Part shown: positions 24,488-33,450 of the stretch, piece by piece | Layout: every line of letters begins with the position of its first letter | Position numbering within the stretch: the stretch's first letter is position 1 | NCBI GenBank assembly: GCA_963837365.1 | Contig: CAWIMW010000001.1 | Span: 248,001-312,000, forward strand | Source of the DNA: CAWBXL01 sp963837365 | Lineage (GTDB): Bacteria; Acidobacteriota; Terriglobia; Terriglobales; Acidobacteriaceae | Length of the DNA: 64,000 nt | Direction of reading: 5' to 3' | The notes under the pieces: generated by a model | Databases searched by the model: none | The model's input: only the letters and a program-made list of their open reading frames with translations | Told to the model about the DNA's origin: nothing | Position numbers and translations under genes: made by a program

Positions 24488-25617
24488 CGCAGTTTCAGTG
24501 TAGTCAAAGCGAAGAGAGCAAATACCAGCGAAGCGATCCAGAAACGCACAATGATCTTCGACTCCGACCAGCCCAGCAATTCAAAGTGATGGTGAATCGG
24601 TGCCATCTTGAAAATCCGTTTTTTGCGGAGCTTATAAGACCCAACTTGCAGGATTACCGATAAAGCCTCAACTACAAACACCCCGCCGATGAAGGGAAGT
24701 AGCAGTTCCTGTTTGATCATTACCGCCACGGTTCCAATCGCGCCGCCTAGCGCCAGTGAACCCACATCCCCCATAAATATTTGCGCTGGATGCGCGTTAT
24801 ACCAGAGAAAACCAATCGATGCCCCAACCATTGCCCCGCAAAAGATGGTCAATTCGCCGATCTGCGGCATGCGGGGCATGTCCAGATAGGCGGCAAAAGT
24901 CGCATGCCCGCTGATATAGGTAAGGACCGTAAGCGCCCCGCCGGCAATAATGGTGCAGCCGATTGCCAGCCCATCGAGTCCATCGGTCAGATTCACCGCA
25001 TTGCTTGAGCCGTACAAAACCAGGATCACAAAAGCGATAAAAGGAAGAAAAGCCAAAAGCCATAGGTGGGGATTCTGCTCCAGATGTTGGAGCACAAGAT
25101 CAGGGCGGAACTGTTTGAAGAACGGAACAATCAGTTTCGTCGAGTACATGCCATACGTTTGCATGGCAATCAGGGCGATAGCGACGACTATGCTGGCGGC
25201 GATCTGGAACCCTGACTTGGCGCGCGCGGTCAGGCCAAGATTGCGGCGATGAACAACTTTAATGTAGTCGTCTGCAAAACCAATCGCGCCAAATGCGCAA
25301 AGAGAGAACACTGCCAACCAAACGAAGCGATTGCTCAGGTCGGCCCAAAGTAAAGTAGGAACCACAATCGAGATAACAATCAGCAGCCCGCCCATGGTGG
25401 GTGTTCCAGCTTTTTTCTGATGGGCTTTGGGGCCTTCTTCGCGGATATATTGGCCGATTTGAAATTCCTGCAACCTGCGGATCACAAGCGGCCCGATCAC
25501 CAGCGCAGTGAACAATGCAGTGAGACTGGCGAACGCAGTGCGGAACGTGAGGTACCGGAAAATGCGGAAGGGCGGGAAAATATGAAACAGCTTTAGGTAC
25601 AGCAGCCAATAGAGCAA
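24484..25617 (-). CDS. mraY: Phospho-MurNAc-pentapeptide transferase MraY
   Basis: A 377-residue membrane enzyme (about ten helices) that makes lipid I from UDP-MurNAc-pentapeptide and undecaprenyl phosphate. Catalytic signatures: GFADDYIKVVHRRNLGLTAR, SSNAVNLTDGLDGLAIG, and MAPIHHHFELLGWSE near the C-terminus. It starts at TTG 25615-25617 (MLYWLLYLKL), preceded by CGGAGGCGGA; the N-terminus aligns with the MLxWL start of other MraY proteins, which supports TTG. Confidence 0.98.
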   Translation of the reverse strand: MLYWLLYLKLFHIFPPFRIFRYLTFRTAFASLTALFTALVIGPLVIRRLQEFQIGQYIREEGPKAHQKKAGTPTMGGLLIVISIVVPTLLWADLSNRFVWLAVFSLCAFGAIGFADDYIKVVHRRNLGLTARAKSGFQIAASIVVAIALIAMQTYGMYSTKLIVPFFKQFRPDLVLQHLEQNPHLWLLAFLPFIAFVILVLYGSSNAVNLTDGLDGLAIGCTIIAGGALTVLTYISGHATFAAYLDMPRMPQIGELTIFCGAMVGASIGFLWYNAHPAQIFMGDVGSLALGGAIGTVAVMIKQELLLPFIGGVFVVEALSVILQVGSYKLRKKRIFKMAPIHHHFELLGWSESKIIVRFWIASLVFALFALTTLKLR

Positions 25618-25689
25618 TCCGCCTCCGTTTATTCAGCCGTTGGTCGTTTGTGCAGGTCGTTGCCGTGATATTTCTGTTGCGACCGATGA
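25618..25689. repeat. GGTCGTTG units in the mraY-murF gap
   Basis: The plus strand at about 25639-25662 contains GTTGGTCGTT and GCAGGTCGTTG, degenerate units of the GACCAACGAC family best preserved at 14941-14977. No gene is present; the mraY ribosome site is at the left end. Confidence 0.5.
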
Positions 25690-27069
25690 CTAATGACCCG
25701 CCGCTGAAGACTGTTGCCACTTTTCGAGCGCTTGCTCCAGCTTCACACCCCGCGATGCCTTGAGCAAGACGATGTCGCCTGGTTTTGCCTCCCGGGCCAA
25801 CCACTCCCCGGCTTCTTCGGGGGTAGCCATAAACTCAGCTTGCATGCCTGATTTCTCAGCGGCTTCCACCATATGCTGGGCCAGGCCGCGGACCCCTAAA
25901 AGTAAATCAATCTTCTGCTCGGCGATATAACTACCGGCACGGCGGTGCATCTCCGCCCCTGCCGACCCGAGTTCCAACATCTCTCCCGCAACCACAATCC
26001 GCCTGCGTGCCGGCATACTTGCCAGCGCGCTCACCATGGACTCCAAAGCTTTCGGATTTGAATTGTAGCAATCGTTGATGACTGTAATGTTATCCACTTT
26101 GACGACCTGCCCTCTCTTGTCGGAGGGCGTCAAAAACGCCAAAGCCTTGGCTGCGTCCGAAGGAGTAATCCCACGTTCCAACGCGACGGCGACGGCGGCA
26201 AGTGCGTTATAGATGTTGTGTACGCCGACCAGCGGCAGAGCCACATTTTCCCGGCATGCGCCGACGATGAGTTCGAAGGAGGATCCCCCTGGCCCGCGCT
26301 GCTCTACGTGATCCGCCCAGACGTCAGCTGAGGATCGCAAGCCATACGTGACGACTTTACCGTGGAAGTCACGTCCGAATTGCGATACGTATTCATCATC
26401 CGCGTTCAGCACCGCCGTGCCCCCCATCGGCAGGGAAGCGACTAGTTCGTACTTGGCCCGCGCGATGTCCGCTACCGAATGGAAGAATTCCAAATGGACC
26501 GGGGCCACGTTGGTGACCACTCCGATATTGGGTTGAGCGATCTTTGCCAGGGCGGCGATCTCTCCGGCGTGCGACATCCCCATCTCAATCACTGCGGTGT
26601 CATGCTCGGGGAGCAGCTTCAAAAGCATCAACGGGAGGCCGAAGTGATTATTGAAATTCCCCTCCGACTTGAGTACCCGGAATCGAGTCGAGAGCAAATG
26701 CGCAATCGCGTCCTTAGTTGTAGTCTTTCCCGCTGATCCGGTTACCGCGACCAGTGGCTTGCCCCATAAACGCCGCACCGCTGCTGCCAGTGTCTGTAAC
26801 GCAACCAAACTATCATCCACAACCAGCAGCTGCGATTTCGCAGCGTAGCGATCTACCTGGTCTTTCTGGACCACCGCGGCAACCGCTTCCTTGGCCAGCG
26901 CTTGTTCTACATAGTCGTGGCCGTCGAGGCGTTCGCCCTTGACCGCGAAAAAAAGTTCACCCGGTTGTATGGTGCGCGAATCGATCGAGTAACCCGATGC
27001 AATCAGCTGGGCCTCGAATTCGCCCGTGGCTGAGATAAATCCGGCAATGCGTGACAGAGTCAGTTTCAT
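25690..27069 (-). CDS. murF: UDP-MurNAc-tripeptide--D-Ala-D-Ala ligase MurF
   Basis: A 459-residue ligase that completes the pentapeptide. Seen: YSIDSRTIQPGELFFAVKGERLDGHDYVEQAL (N-domain), the ATP loop VTGSAGKTTTKDAIAHLL, EGNFNNHFGLPLMLLKL, AVIEMGMSHAGEIAALAKIAQPNIGVVTNV, HNIYNALAAVAVALERG, and VINDCYNSNPKALESMVSAL. No ddl is present in the window to supply D-Ala-D-Ala. The ATG overlaps the murE stop (ATGA at 27066-27069), so the pair is translationally coupled. Confidence 0.98.
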   Translation of the reverse strand: MKLTLSRIAGFISATGEFEAQLIASGYSIDSRTIQPGELFFAVKGERLDGHDYVEQALAKEAVAAVVQKDQVDRYAAKSQLLVVDDSLVALQTLAAAVRRLWGKPLVAVTGSAGKTTTKDAIAHLLSTRFRVLKSEGNFNNHFGLPLMLLKLLPEHDTAVIEMGMSHAGEIAALAKIAQPNIGVVTNVAPVHLEFFHSVADIARAKYELVASLPMGGTAVLNADDEYVSQFGRDFHGKVVTYGLRSSADVWADHVEQRGPGGSSFELIVGACRENVALPLVGVHNIYNALAAVAVALERGITPSDAAKALAFLTPSDKRGQVVKVDNITVINDCYNSNPKALESMVSALASMPARRRIVVAGEMLELGSAGAEMHRRAGSYIAEQKIDLLLGVRGLAQHMVEAAEKSGMQAEFMATPEEAGEWLAREAKPGDIVLLKASRGVKLEQALEKWQQSSAAGH

Positions 27070-28586
27070 AGCTTCTTGGTCGTAGCTTTGACAACATTGT
27101 CATACCCAGCGTCGCGTAACGCCTGTTGCGCGACTGCAACGTCGTCGAAAGGAATTGTACCTTCGCGGGAAATTTGTATTTTTTCGTGTCCCTTCCCCGC
27201 CAGCAGCACAATGTCGCCGGGCCTTGCCTCCCGAATCGCCAAATAAATGGCAGTCTTACGGTCCGGTTCAGTCTTGTAATTTGCTCCTGAGCGCTGCAAC
27301 CCCACCAGCGCGTCGTTGATGATGGCAAGAGGATCTTCGCTGCGTGGGTTGTCAGAGGTCAAGATTACGAAATCGCTCCCCCTGCCCGCTGCTTCGCCCA
27401 TCAGCGGGCGTTTACTGCGGTCACGGTCGCCGCCACAGCCGAAAACCGTGATTACACGGCCTTTCTGCCCCGCCTGCTGAACGAACTCCCTCGCCAGAGC
27501 GGTTAAGTTACGCAGAGCGTCATCGGTATGGGCATAATCCACCACCACCGTAAACGGTTGCTTGTAATCTACGCGCTCAAAACGTCCCGGAACTCGCGTC
27601 AACTGTGCGATGCCCTGGGTGATTGCCTGGCTGCCGCAATCTTGCGCGTAGGCGGCAGCTGCCGCCCCCAGAATGTTGTACACATTCACCTTGCCGATCA
27701 TCGGAGAAAATAATGGGAGACTCTCTTTCGGAGTCACTAAGTCGAACCGCGTGCCGCGCGAGGTGATCTCCACTTTTTCTGCGTGAAAATCCCCCTTGGC
27801 CCATCCATAGGTGAGAACCTCAGAACCGCGATGGCGGCTCACCTCCACTAGTTTTCGTCCATATTCGTCATCTGTGTTGAGCACAGCGGACCGTGGCGGC
27901 TCGGTCCCGCATCCCTCAAACAAGATGCGCTTGGAGGCGAAATATTCTTCCATCGTGTGGTGGTAGTCGAGATGGTCGCGTGTGAGATTGGTAAAGATCG
28001 CAGCGCTGAAAGGGAATTCCAAAGACACGCTGTTGTGCCAGTGCATGAGAAGAGACTTCCATCACCGCCTGCGTGGCGCCATGTCCCACAGCTTCGTTAA
28101 AGATCTGATTGAGTTCCAGCGACTCCGGGGTGGTATGTGGGGCGGGCAAAATCTTTCCCGCGACATGGTATTCGATGGTCCCTATTAACGCGCTTTTGCG
28201 TCCGGCGGCGGTAAGAATCGCTTCTACTAGGAAAGCAGTCGTGCTCTTGCCGTTAGTTCCTGTAATTCCAATGACCGCCAACCGTTCCGCTGGCCGCTTG
28301 TAAAAATTTGCGCTGATACGAGCTAGAGCGCGACGGCCATGCGGAACCTGTGCCCATGCCAGCTCCTGCGCGCGGCTTTTCGCTTGCCGAGTCACTGACA
28401 ACGGCAATGGCTCCCGCAGCAATTGCCTTGTCGATGAAGTTGTTCCCGTCGCTTGACTCTCCTCGCATGGCGACGAAGGCATCGCCCGGCTTCCACCCGC
28501 CGCGAATCATACTCCACCCCGTTAATGCCGGGGTTTCCGCTCTGGGCGAGAACTTCCGCGCCGTAGAGGAGTTGTTGAAAGGTCAT
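27066..28586 (-). CDS. murE: MurE ligase, frameshifted three times in this sequence
   Basis: UDP-MurNAc-L-Ala-D-Glu--diamino-acid ligase. Four reading-frame pieces join in order: MTFQQLLYGAEVL... at 28586, GDAFVAMRGESSDGNNFIDKA, then VIGITGTNGKSTTAFLVEAIL with the ATP loop and VMEVSSHALAQQRVFGI, then AAIFTNLTRDHLDYHHTMEEYF to the C-terminus. Changes fall near 28490, 28362-28375 and 28010, and each is repaired by removing one base (for example CCC to CC at about 28014). SDNPRSEDP near the C-terminus (DNPR motif) suggests meso-diaminopimelate as substrate. An essential gene with three shifts points to sequence error rather than decay. Confidence 0.9.
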
Positions 28587-28748
28587 TGGAATGAATTATA
28601 GATTGTGTGAGGCGGACGCCCTCGTCCGCCGAGGGATCTTTAGCTCCCCTGAACTCCGCCGCGCCCCCGAACTCCGGCGAGCTAAAGCTCGCTGCCCAGG
28701 TCCTGTACGAAGTCGAGGGAGTGCGTCCGGCCCCCCGTCTTAGTTGTG
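28587..28748. repeat. Hairpin-rich gap between ftsI and murE
   Basis: No gene. At 28611-28630 GGCGGACG-CCCT-CGTCCGCC forms a perfect hairpin of the same type as at 2785 and 13552. Further GC-rich inverted pieces follow up to the ftsI stop (including GGCGAGCTAAAGCTCGC near 28676). With the ftsL-ftsI gap, it shows repeats accumulating between essential genes. Confidence 0.55.
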
Positions 28749-30936
28749 CTATCGTCCGAACCTCACCACAATTCGCGATCCCGCGGCAACGTGGGAACCT
28801 GCTGTAGGTGATTGGTCTATCGCCAATCCACTGCCGAGGATGTCCAGGTCGAGACTGTTCGTTTCCGCAAGTTCCACCGCCGCGCGCACACTCTTGCCGG
28901 AAAAGGAGGGGACCACAATGCCTCCCTGTTCCACATCCAAAACTACAGTCCCGGTCAGAGGGGTGGCAGTAGCGGGAGCCTGCAAGGCAGTCTTGGCTCA
29001 ACGGCGATGGTTTCGGCCCCACCGCAACCGGTGCAGGCGCGCCTGTCATACTGGCGCATGGCCGCTTGAACTACTCCCGATGGTTCAGAAGAAGGCTTCG
29101 CGTCTTGTTCCGGGGACAGAATCTGCGATGCTGGAGGATCATTCAGGTCAATCGCGTCTCCTAGTCGGTCAGGAGATCCCTCTTCGGTATCTTGTTCGGT
29201 AACGTGTCTTTCAGCCAGGAGTACCTGGCGGCTGGCCGGCAATTCAACATCATGCGGAATATGCAGGTATTCAAGCACCGGTTGGGAGACGCGCTGGAAA
29301 ATCGGCGCGCCCAGCATTCCGCCATGGTGCTCGCCTTGCGGGGAATCCAGAATCACCACCACGGTGATTGCCGGGTTATTCACCGGCGCAAATCCCGCGA
29401 ACGATGCGATGTACTGTGTACGCGAATACATTTTCTTTGCGCGATCAAATTTTTGCGCGGTGCCCGTTTTTCCCGCCGAACTATAGCCCTCAAGTATGGC
29501 TTTCCTCCCGGTGCCGTGCAAAACCACTCCCTGGAGCATTTGCTTCATCTGTGCAGCGGTAATGGTGGAAATGACCCTCCGCTCCCCTGTCGGGATGAAA
29601 CGCAATGGTCTGCGGAGAGTTCTGCGGTGGTGTTACTCCGGCTACAATGCGCGGGGCAACCCAAACCCCATCATTGGCAATCGCCGAAACCATTGCCGTC
29701 ATTTGCAACGGCGTAACGCCGATCTCCTGCCCCATCGAGATTGCGCCAATCGATACTTTGGACCAATCGCTCGCAGGTTTTGCCAGCCCACGGGTTTCAT
29801 GCGGAAGTTCGATACCTGTCCTAGTTCCAAAGCCAAACCCATGAATGTATTTGTAAAAACGATCATTGCCCAGACGCAGGGCAATTTTGATCGCTCCGAC
29901 ATCGCTGGATTTGGCCAGGATGTCGGAAACCGTCAGCATGCCATAGGGCTTCCAGTCGTGAATTTTCAGGCCATTCACGACAATGGATCCCATCTGGCAG
30001 TCAAACACTTCGTTTGGGTTGGACAAGCTTCTCTTCCAGCGCGGCAGCAACGGTTACGATTTTGAAAGTTGACCCCGGTTCATATACGTCGCTGACCGCA
30101 TGATTGATCAGTTTGTCCGAGGTGATGCCCCGCGGAACATTGGGATTGAACGTAGGCCAGTTCGCCAACGCCAGGATCTCTCCCGTATGTGGGTTTTCCA
30201 CTACGATGGTGCCGGCTTTGGCGTGAGTCTCCTTGATTGCAGCGTCCAGTTCACGTTCCGCGATGTATTGAATTTGCTGGTCGATCGTCAGGACAACGTT
30301 GTCGCCGGGGTCAGGCTGCTTCTCCACGCTGGCAAAATCTTTGCGGCGGGCATCCACCGAGATCGAAATCCGGCCCGGTCGACCGCTCAATTGCTGTTTG
30401 AATTGCCGTTCGATCCCGCTCAGGCCCTTGTCATCCATACCTGCGTAGCCCAGTACCTGGGCGGCCAGTTCCCGCTTGGGATAGAAACGCCGCGACTCCT
30501 TCTGAAAATAAATGCCGCGAAGATTCAGCGCCCGGATGCGTTCCGCAGTTTCAGCATCAGTTTTGCGGGCAATCCAGCAGAAGCTTTTGGACGCTGCACA
30601 CCGCGCCAGAATTTCATGGGGATTTTCGTGGGTGACGTGGCTGATGAGCGAAACGGCGTTGGTCAGGTCAACTTGTTCGCTGGGGACGGCAAACACCGAG
30701 TCCACTGACACCGACATTGCCAGTTCATGCCCGGTGCGGTCGTAAATGACACCGCGCTTGGCGGAGAGTTCGACCGAACGTTGTTGCTGATGTTGTGCGC
30801 GCTCGACAAAATCCCCGTAGCGGAAGATTTGCAGGTAGACCAGGCGAACGCAGATGGCACCGCACCAGAAAATCAGGATCGCGCCGAGAAGGTAGAGTCG
30901 GCGTGTATTGCCGATGCGCGATGTTCTGGACTTCAT
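28749..30936 (-). CDS. ftsI: Penicillin-binding protein FtsI/PBP3 with C-terminal PASTA domain, frameshifted
   Basis: The septal transpeptidase. An N-terminal membrane helix (LYLLGAILIFWCGAICVRLVYL) is followed by RGVIYDRTGHELAMS (dimerisation domain), then the catalytic motifs in order: YEPGSTFKIV (SxxK), AKSSDVGAIKIA (SxN-like, SSD), YSSAGKTGTAQKF (KTG). A PASTA domain follows (VPSFSGKSVRAAVELAETNSLDL ... VVRFGR). These lie in four frames, with changes near 30015, 29600 and 28990. The first two are one extra base; the third is two extra or one missing. ATG at 30936 is preceded by CACAGAG repeat sequence. Confidence 0.9.
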
Positions 30937-30946
30937 AAGGATTCGA

Positions 30947-31044
30947 CTTCTCTGTGGCAGTTCCTCTGTGGGACTCTGTGATCTCTGTGGTTAGTTTTTA
31001 AACCCTTTAACCACAGAGGACACAGAGTTTCACAGAGAAACGTC
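30947..31044. repeat. CACAGAG inverted repeat, best copy (ftsL-ftsI gap)
   Basis: A long imperfect hairpin: left arm CTTCTCTGTGGCAGTTCCTC then TGTGGGACTCTGTGATCTCT; right arm AACCACAGAGGACACAGAGT then TTCACAGAGAAACG, around an AT-rich loop. CACAGAG recurs every 9-10 bases in each arm. Transcribed with the dcw cluster, it would fold immediately before ftsI. Confidence 0.75.
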
Positions 31045-31106
31045 CACAGGGCTAAGACAAACTAGGCGGCCCGCTGAACCAGCGAAAGCCGCCATTAAAA
31101 CTTAAT

Positions 31107-31141
31107 GTCGAGCTCCGCTCGACGCACGGGGCAAGCCCCGT
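31107..31141. repeat. Two short GC-rich hairpins after ftsL
   Basis: GTCGAGC-TCC-GCTCGAC (31107-31123) and ACGGGGC-AA-GCCCCGT (31126-31141) are both perfect. They lie between the ftsL stop and the CACAGAG repeat. Neither has a T tract, so they are more likely repeat elements or mRNA processing structures than terminators. Confidence 0.55.
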
Positions 31142-31157
31142 CTCCACACATTCCTGT

Positions 31158-31610
31158 TTACCGTTGCGAGATCACCGAAACCGGAGTGATGCTGGCCATT
31201 ACCGGCATTTCGCTCTGCGGAGTTGCAGCATCCATCCGGACCACTTGTCCCGCCTGGGGTGTCTGCAAACCCATTTTGCGCGCCAGCACGTCAATCCGCT
31301 CTGGATCACGCAGGGAAGCCTCTTCCAGACGCAGCGTGTGATTGGCCTCGATCAGTTCGTTGCGCTGTGTTCTTAATGCTTCGATCTTGTACCCATACTC
31401 AATAGCTTTGAAGTGCTGCCAGGCAAACGTCATCACCAGCAGAAACAGACAAGCCAGTGCGCCGCCGAACAGTTTCATCTCCCGGCCGCGGTTGGGATCT
31501 TCAATCTTCACCAGCCGGGAATTATCAATCGCCTTGGTGAAGTAAATTTCCGGCGTCCCGGTCCAGCAGGGACGCCGTAAAGTTGTTGGAGCCAGTGCGT
31601 GCGCGGCCAT
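31158..31610 (-). CDS. ftsL: Cell division protein FtsL
   Basis: A 150-residue bitopic protein. It has a cytoplasmic N-terminal part of about 45 residues, one membrane helix (MKLFGGALACLFLLVMTFAW, about 45-64), and a periplasmic coiled-coil segment (YGYKIEALRTQRNELIEANHTLRLEEASLRDPERIDVLARKMGL) ending in a Pro/Met/Val-rich tail. It is identified by size, topology and position between rsmH and ftsI; sequence conservation in this family is low. Its ATG directly abuts the TAA of the upstream small gene. Confidence 0.85.
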   Translation of the reverse strand: MAAHALAPTTLRRPCWTGTPEIYFTKAIDNSRLVKIEDPNRGREMKLFGGALACLFLLVMTFAWQHFKAIEYGYKIEALRTQRNELIEANHTLRLEEASLRDPERIDVLARKMGLQTPQAGQVVRMDAATPQSEMPVMASITPVSVISQR

Positions 31611-31772
31611 TTATGCCACCCCGGCGAGTTGGAATTGCGCTATCTCTTGCTGTGCCAATGCGTAGAAGTAGGTAAGTCTTTCGTCTTCGATCAACGACTG
31701 CTCCTCGCAGGTGCGCTCTTCGGCGCGCTCTACCGTAGCAACCAGTTCGTCAATTAGTGTGCCCATCAACAT
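31611..31772 (-). CDS. Small conserved-position ORF in the dcw cluster (unknown)
   Basis: A 53-residue protein, MLMGTLIDELVATVERAEER followed by a Glu-rich helix and LTYFYALAQQEIAQFQLAGVA. I choose the ATG at 31772 because AAGGAGGA precedes it at proper spacing; a longer in-frame form lacks one. The TAA stop is immediately followed by the ftsL ATG, so ftsL translation is probably coupled to it. It is acidic, helical and lacks membrane segments or Cys pairs. I recognise no family. Confidence 0.68.
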   Translation of the reverse strand: MLMGTLIDELVATVERAEERTCEEQSLIEDERLTYFYALAQQEIAQFQLAGVA

Positions 31773-31896
31773 CGGTAAATCCTCCTTACCTACCCAGCAG
31801 AACCTTCTCCGGAGCGGCACCGTTAGAGAAGGTGTGTTTGAAATTCGCCCTATTTGAGAAAGGCGATGCCGCCCCGGAAACTTTTAACCACAACCA
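31773..31896. other. Short non-coding spacer between rsmH and the small ORF
   Basis: 124 bases. A CACCTTCTC...GAGAAGGTTC inverted pair (minus strand, about 31800-31833) flanks a GC-rich centre. It has no T tract. I see no gene or clear promoter. Confidence 0.4.
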
Positions 31897-32832
31897 CTAA
31901 ACTTTTTCCGCTGCCCGCAGCTTCGCGCTGCGTGCCCGCGGGTTGCGCTCAATCTCTTCCTCACCGGGCGTTACTGGTTTCTTTGTGAGCAGCTCGTAAT
32001 GACCCAGCTTCACTCCTTCGCGGAAGGAATCTTTTACGATTCTGTCCTCCAGCGAGTGGAAGCCGATAATCACCAGCCGCCCGCCCGGTTTCAAGATCTG
32101 CGGAGCCGCTTGCAGCAACTCCCGCAGATCGTCTAGTTCGCGGTTTACGAAGATTCGGAGAGCCTGAAAGGTCCTGGTCGCCGGATGAATGCGCTCATGT
32201 TTCATTGGCCGGGCCGCGGCTGAAATCACCGCTGCGAGTTGCGCAGTGGTTGATATCGGCCGCGACCGGACAATGGCTCTGGCGATTCTCCGCGACCTCC
32301 TTTCCTCACCGAATTCGTAAATCAGATTGGCGAGTGTGACCTCATCCACCTGATTTACCACTTGTTCGGCAGTCTGCCCCGACTGCGTATTCATACGCAT
32401 GTCTAAGGGGCCGTCCGCCTGAAAACTAAAGCCTCGCGCTGCGTCGTCGAATTGCAGGCTGCTTACGCCGATGTCGGCCAAAATACCGTCGTAGGTCTTT
32501 GGTCGTTGGTCTTTGGCAAAATCTGCAAACGACGTATGCACCAGAGTTACCGCCGGCCAATCCTGGTTTTCACCAACGACCAACGACGAATGACCAACGA
32601 CTCTTTTTGCAATCTCTAGCGCCGCGGTGTCCTTATCGAGCCCAATCAAATGACCCGGTGCGCCCAGGCGTTTTGCAATTTCGAAACTGTGCCCGCCCAA
32701 ACCCACCGTGGCGTCGATATAAGTCCCACCACGCTTTACGGCTAAAAAATCGATCGCTTCTTTTAAAAGAACCGGAACGTGACCACTGCCACGCCCAACC
32801 CCCTGAGGGGTATTTGTTAAACCCTCTGCCAC
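31897..32832 (-). CDS. rsmH: 16S rRNA (cytosine1402-N4)-methyltransferase RsmH, with repeat-derived loops
   Basis: A 311-residue SAM-dependent methyltransferase of the dcw cluster (formerly MraW). Seen: HVPVLLKEAIDFLAVKRGGTYIDATVGLGGHS (SAM motif I), LADIGVSSLQFDDAARGFSFQADGPLDMRM, ATRTFQALRIFVNREL, and PGGRLVIIGFHSLEDRIVKDSF. Two surface-loop regions, VVGHSSLVVG (32572-32601) and AKDQRPKTY (32491-32517), are encoded by copies of the GACCAACGAC intergenic repeat in opposite orientations. It starts at GTG 32832, overlapping the mraZ stop by one base (TAGTG). Confidence 0.95.
   Translation of the reverse strand: MAEGLTNTPQGVGRGSGHVPVLLKEAIDFLAVKRGGTYIDATVGLGGHSFEIAKRLGAPGHLIGLDKDTAALEIAKRVVGHSSLVVGENQDWPAVTLVHTSFADFAKDQRPKTYDGILADIGVSSLQFDDAARGFSFQADGPLDMRMNTQSGQTAEQVVNQVDEVTLANLIYEFGEERRSRRIARAIVRSRPISTTAQLAAVISAAARPMKHERIHPATRTFQALRIFVNRELDDLRELLQAAPQILKPGGRLVIIGFHSLEDRIVKDSFREGVKLGHYELLTKKPVTPGEEEIERNPRARSAKLRAAEKV
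32491..32517. repeat. GACCAACGAC repeat inside rsmH, copy 1
   Basis: The plus strand reads GTAGGTCTTTGGTCGTTGGT then CTTTGGC. Its reverse complement matches the ftsA-ftsZ gap copy (14941-14977) and is in frame with rsmH. Confidence 0.75.
32572..32601. repeat. GACCAACGAC repeat inside rsmH, copy 2 (inverted)
   Basis: The plus strand reads ACCAACGACCAACGACGAAT then GACCAACGAC. It is inverted relative to the copy at 32491, 54 bases away, so the rsmH mRNA could form a stem of about ten base pairs between them. Confidence 0.75.
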
Positions 32833-33272
32833 TAGATGCCCAGATCGTCGAGCGTCTTCTCATCCTCAGACGTGAATGCCTGTTCCTCGATTTCCTTGCG
32901 ATACGTTTCCAGATTGCGGACCAGTAAGCGGTTCAGATTGCCGGTTACCGCCACTTCGCCCTTGATCTGGGCCCCGTCGCGCAACAACTGCGGCAGCAGC
33001 AACCGGCCCTGGCCGTCCATTTCCACCATCTGGCCGTAGTAATTCACCCGGTCCAGGAACTTCTTCTTGGTGGGGTTGTAGTTCGAGAGCCCCGCCAGTT
33101 TCTGCTCGATCCGCTCCCATTCCTCGAAGGGATATATTTCGGCAACCTTCCCATCCACGCTGGTGATGTAGAATTGCGTGCCGTACTTCTCGTCGATCAC
33201 GCGCTTGAACTCCGCGGGGACCTTGAGCCGTCCTTTTTCGTCCACGCGAGTTGGGTGATTGCCGCGAAACAT
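32832..33272 (-). CDS. mraZ: Transcriptional regulator MraZ
   Basis: A 146-residue double AbrB-like DNA-binding protein; in other bacteria MraZ forms ring oligomers and regulates its own mra/dcw operon through repeated sites upstream. Both half-domains are visible: GNHPTRVDEKGRLKVPAEFKRVIDEKYG (repeat 1) and NYYGQMVEMDGQGRLLLPQLLRDGAQI (repeat 2). Length and position (first gene of the cluster) are typical. Three GTGG half-sites at exact 10-bp spacing lie 180-205 bases upstream, next to the promoter. Its stop overlaps the rsmH start. Confidence 0.97.
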   Translation of the reverse strand: MFRGNHPTRVDEKGRLKVPAEFKRVIDEKYGTQFYITSVDGKVAEIYPFEEWERIEQKLAGLSNYNPTKKKFLDRVNYYGQMVEMDGQGRLLLPQLLRDGAQIKGEVAVTGNLNRLLVRNLETYRKEIEEQAFTSEDEKTLDDLGI

Positions 33273-33450
33273 TGGTCTTGCCCTTTGTGGGGCTGGAATT
33301 CTTAACGGCTACTGCCACTGCTACGAGGGAGGCAAAAGCGATAGAAGCGCAGGTCAATCCGGGTACGTTTGGGCTGTTTTTAGGGCTGTCAGTCATCAAT
33401 TCCACTGGCGCCTCGAATTTGGTATCAGTTGCCCACGACCTCTACTGTCT

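Noticed and set aside
28010..30020. Programmed frameshifting in murE and ftsI
   Set aside because: The shift sites share no slippery heptamer or downstream stem, there are three per gene, and similar shifts occur in unrelated genes of the window; sequence error is simpler.
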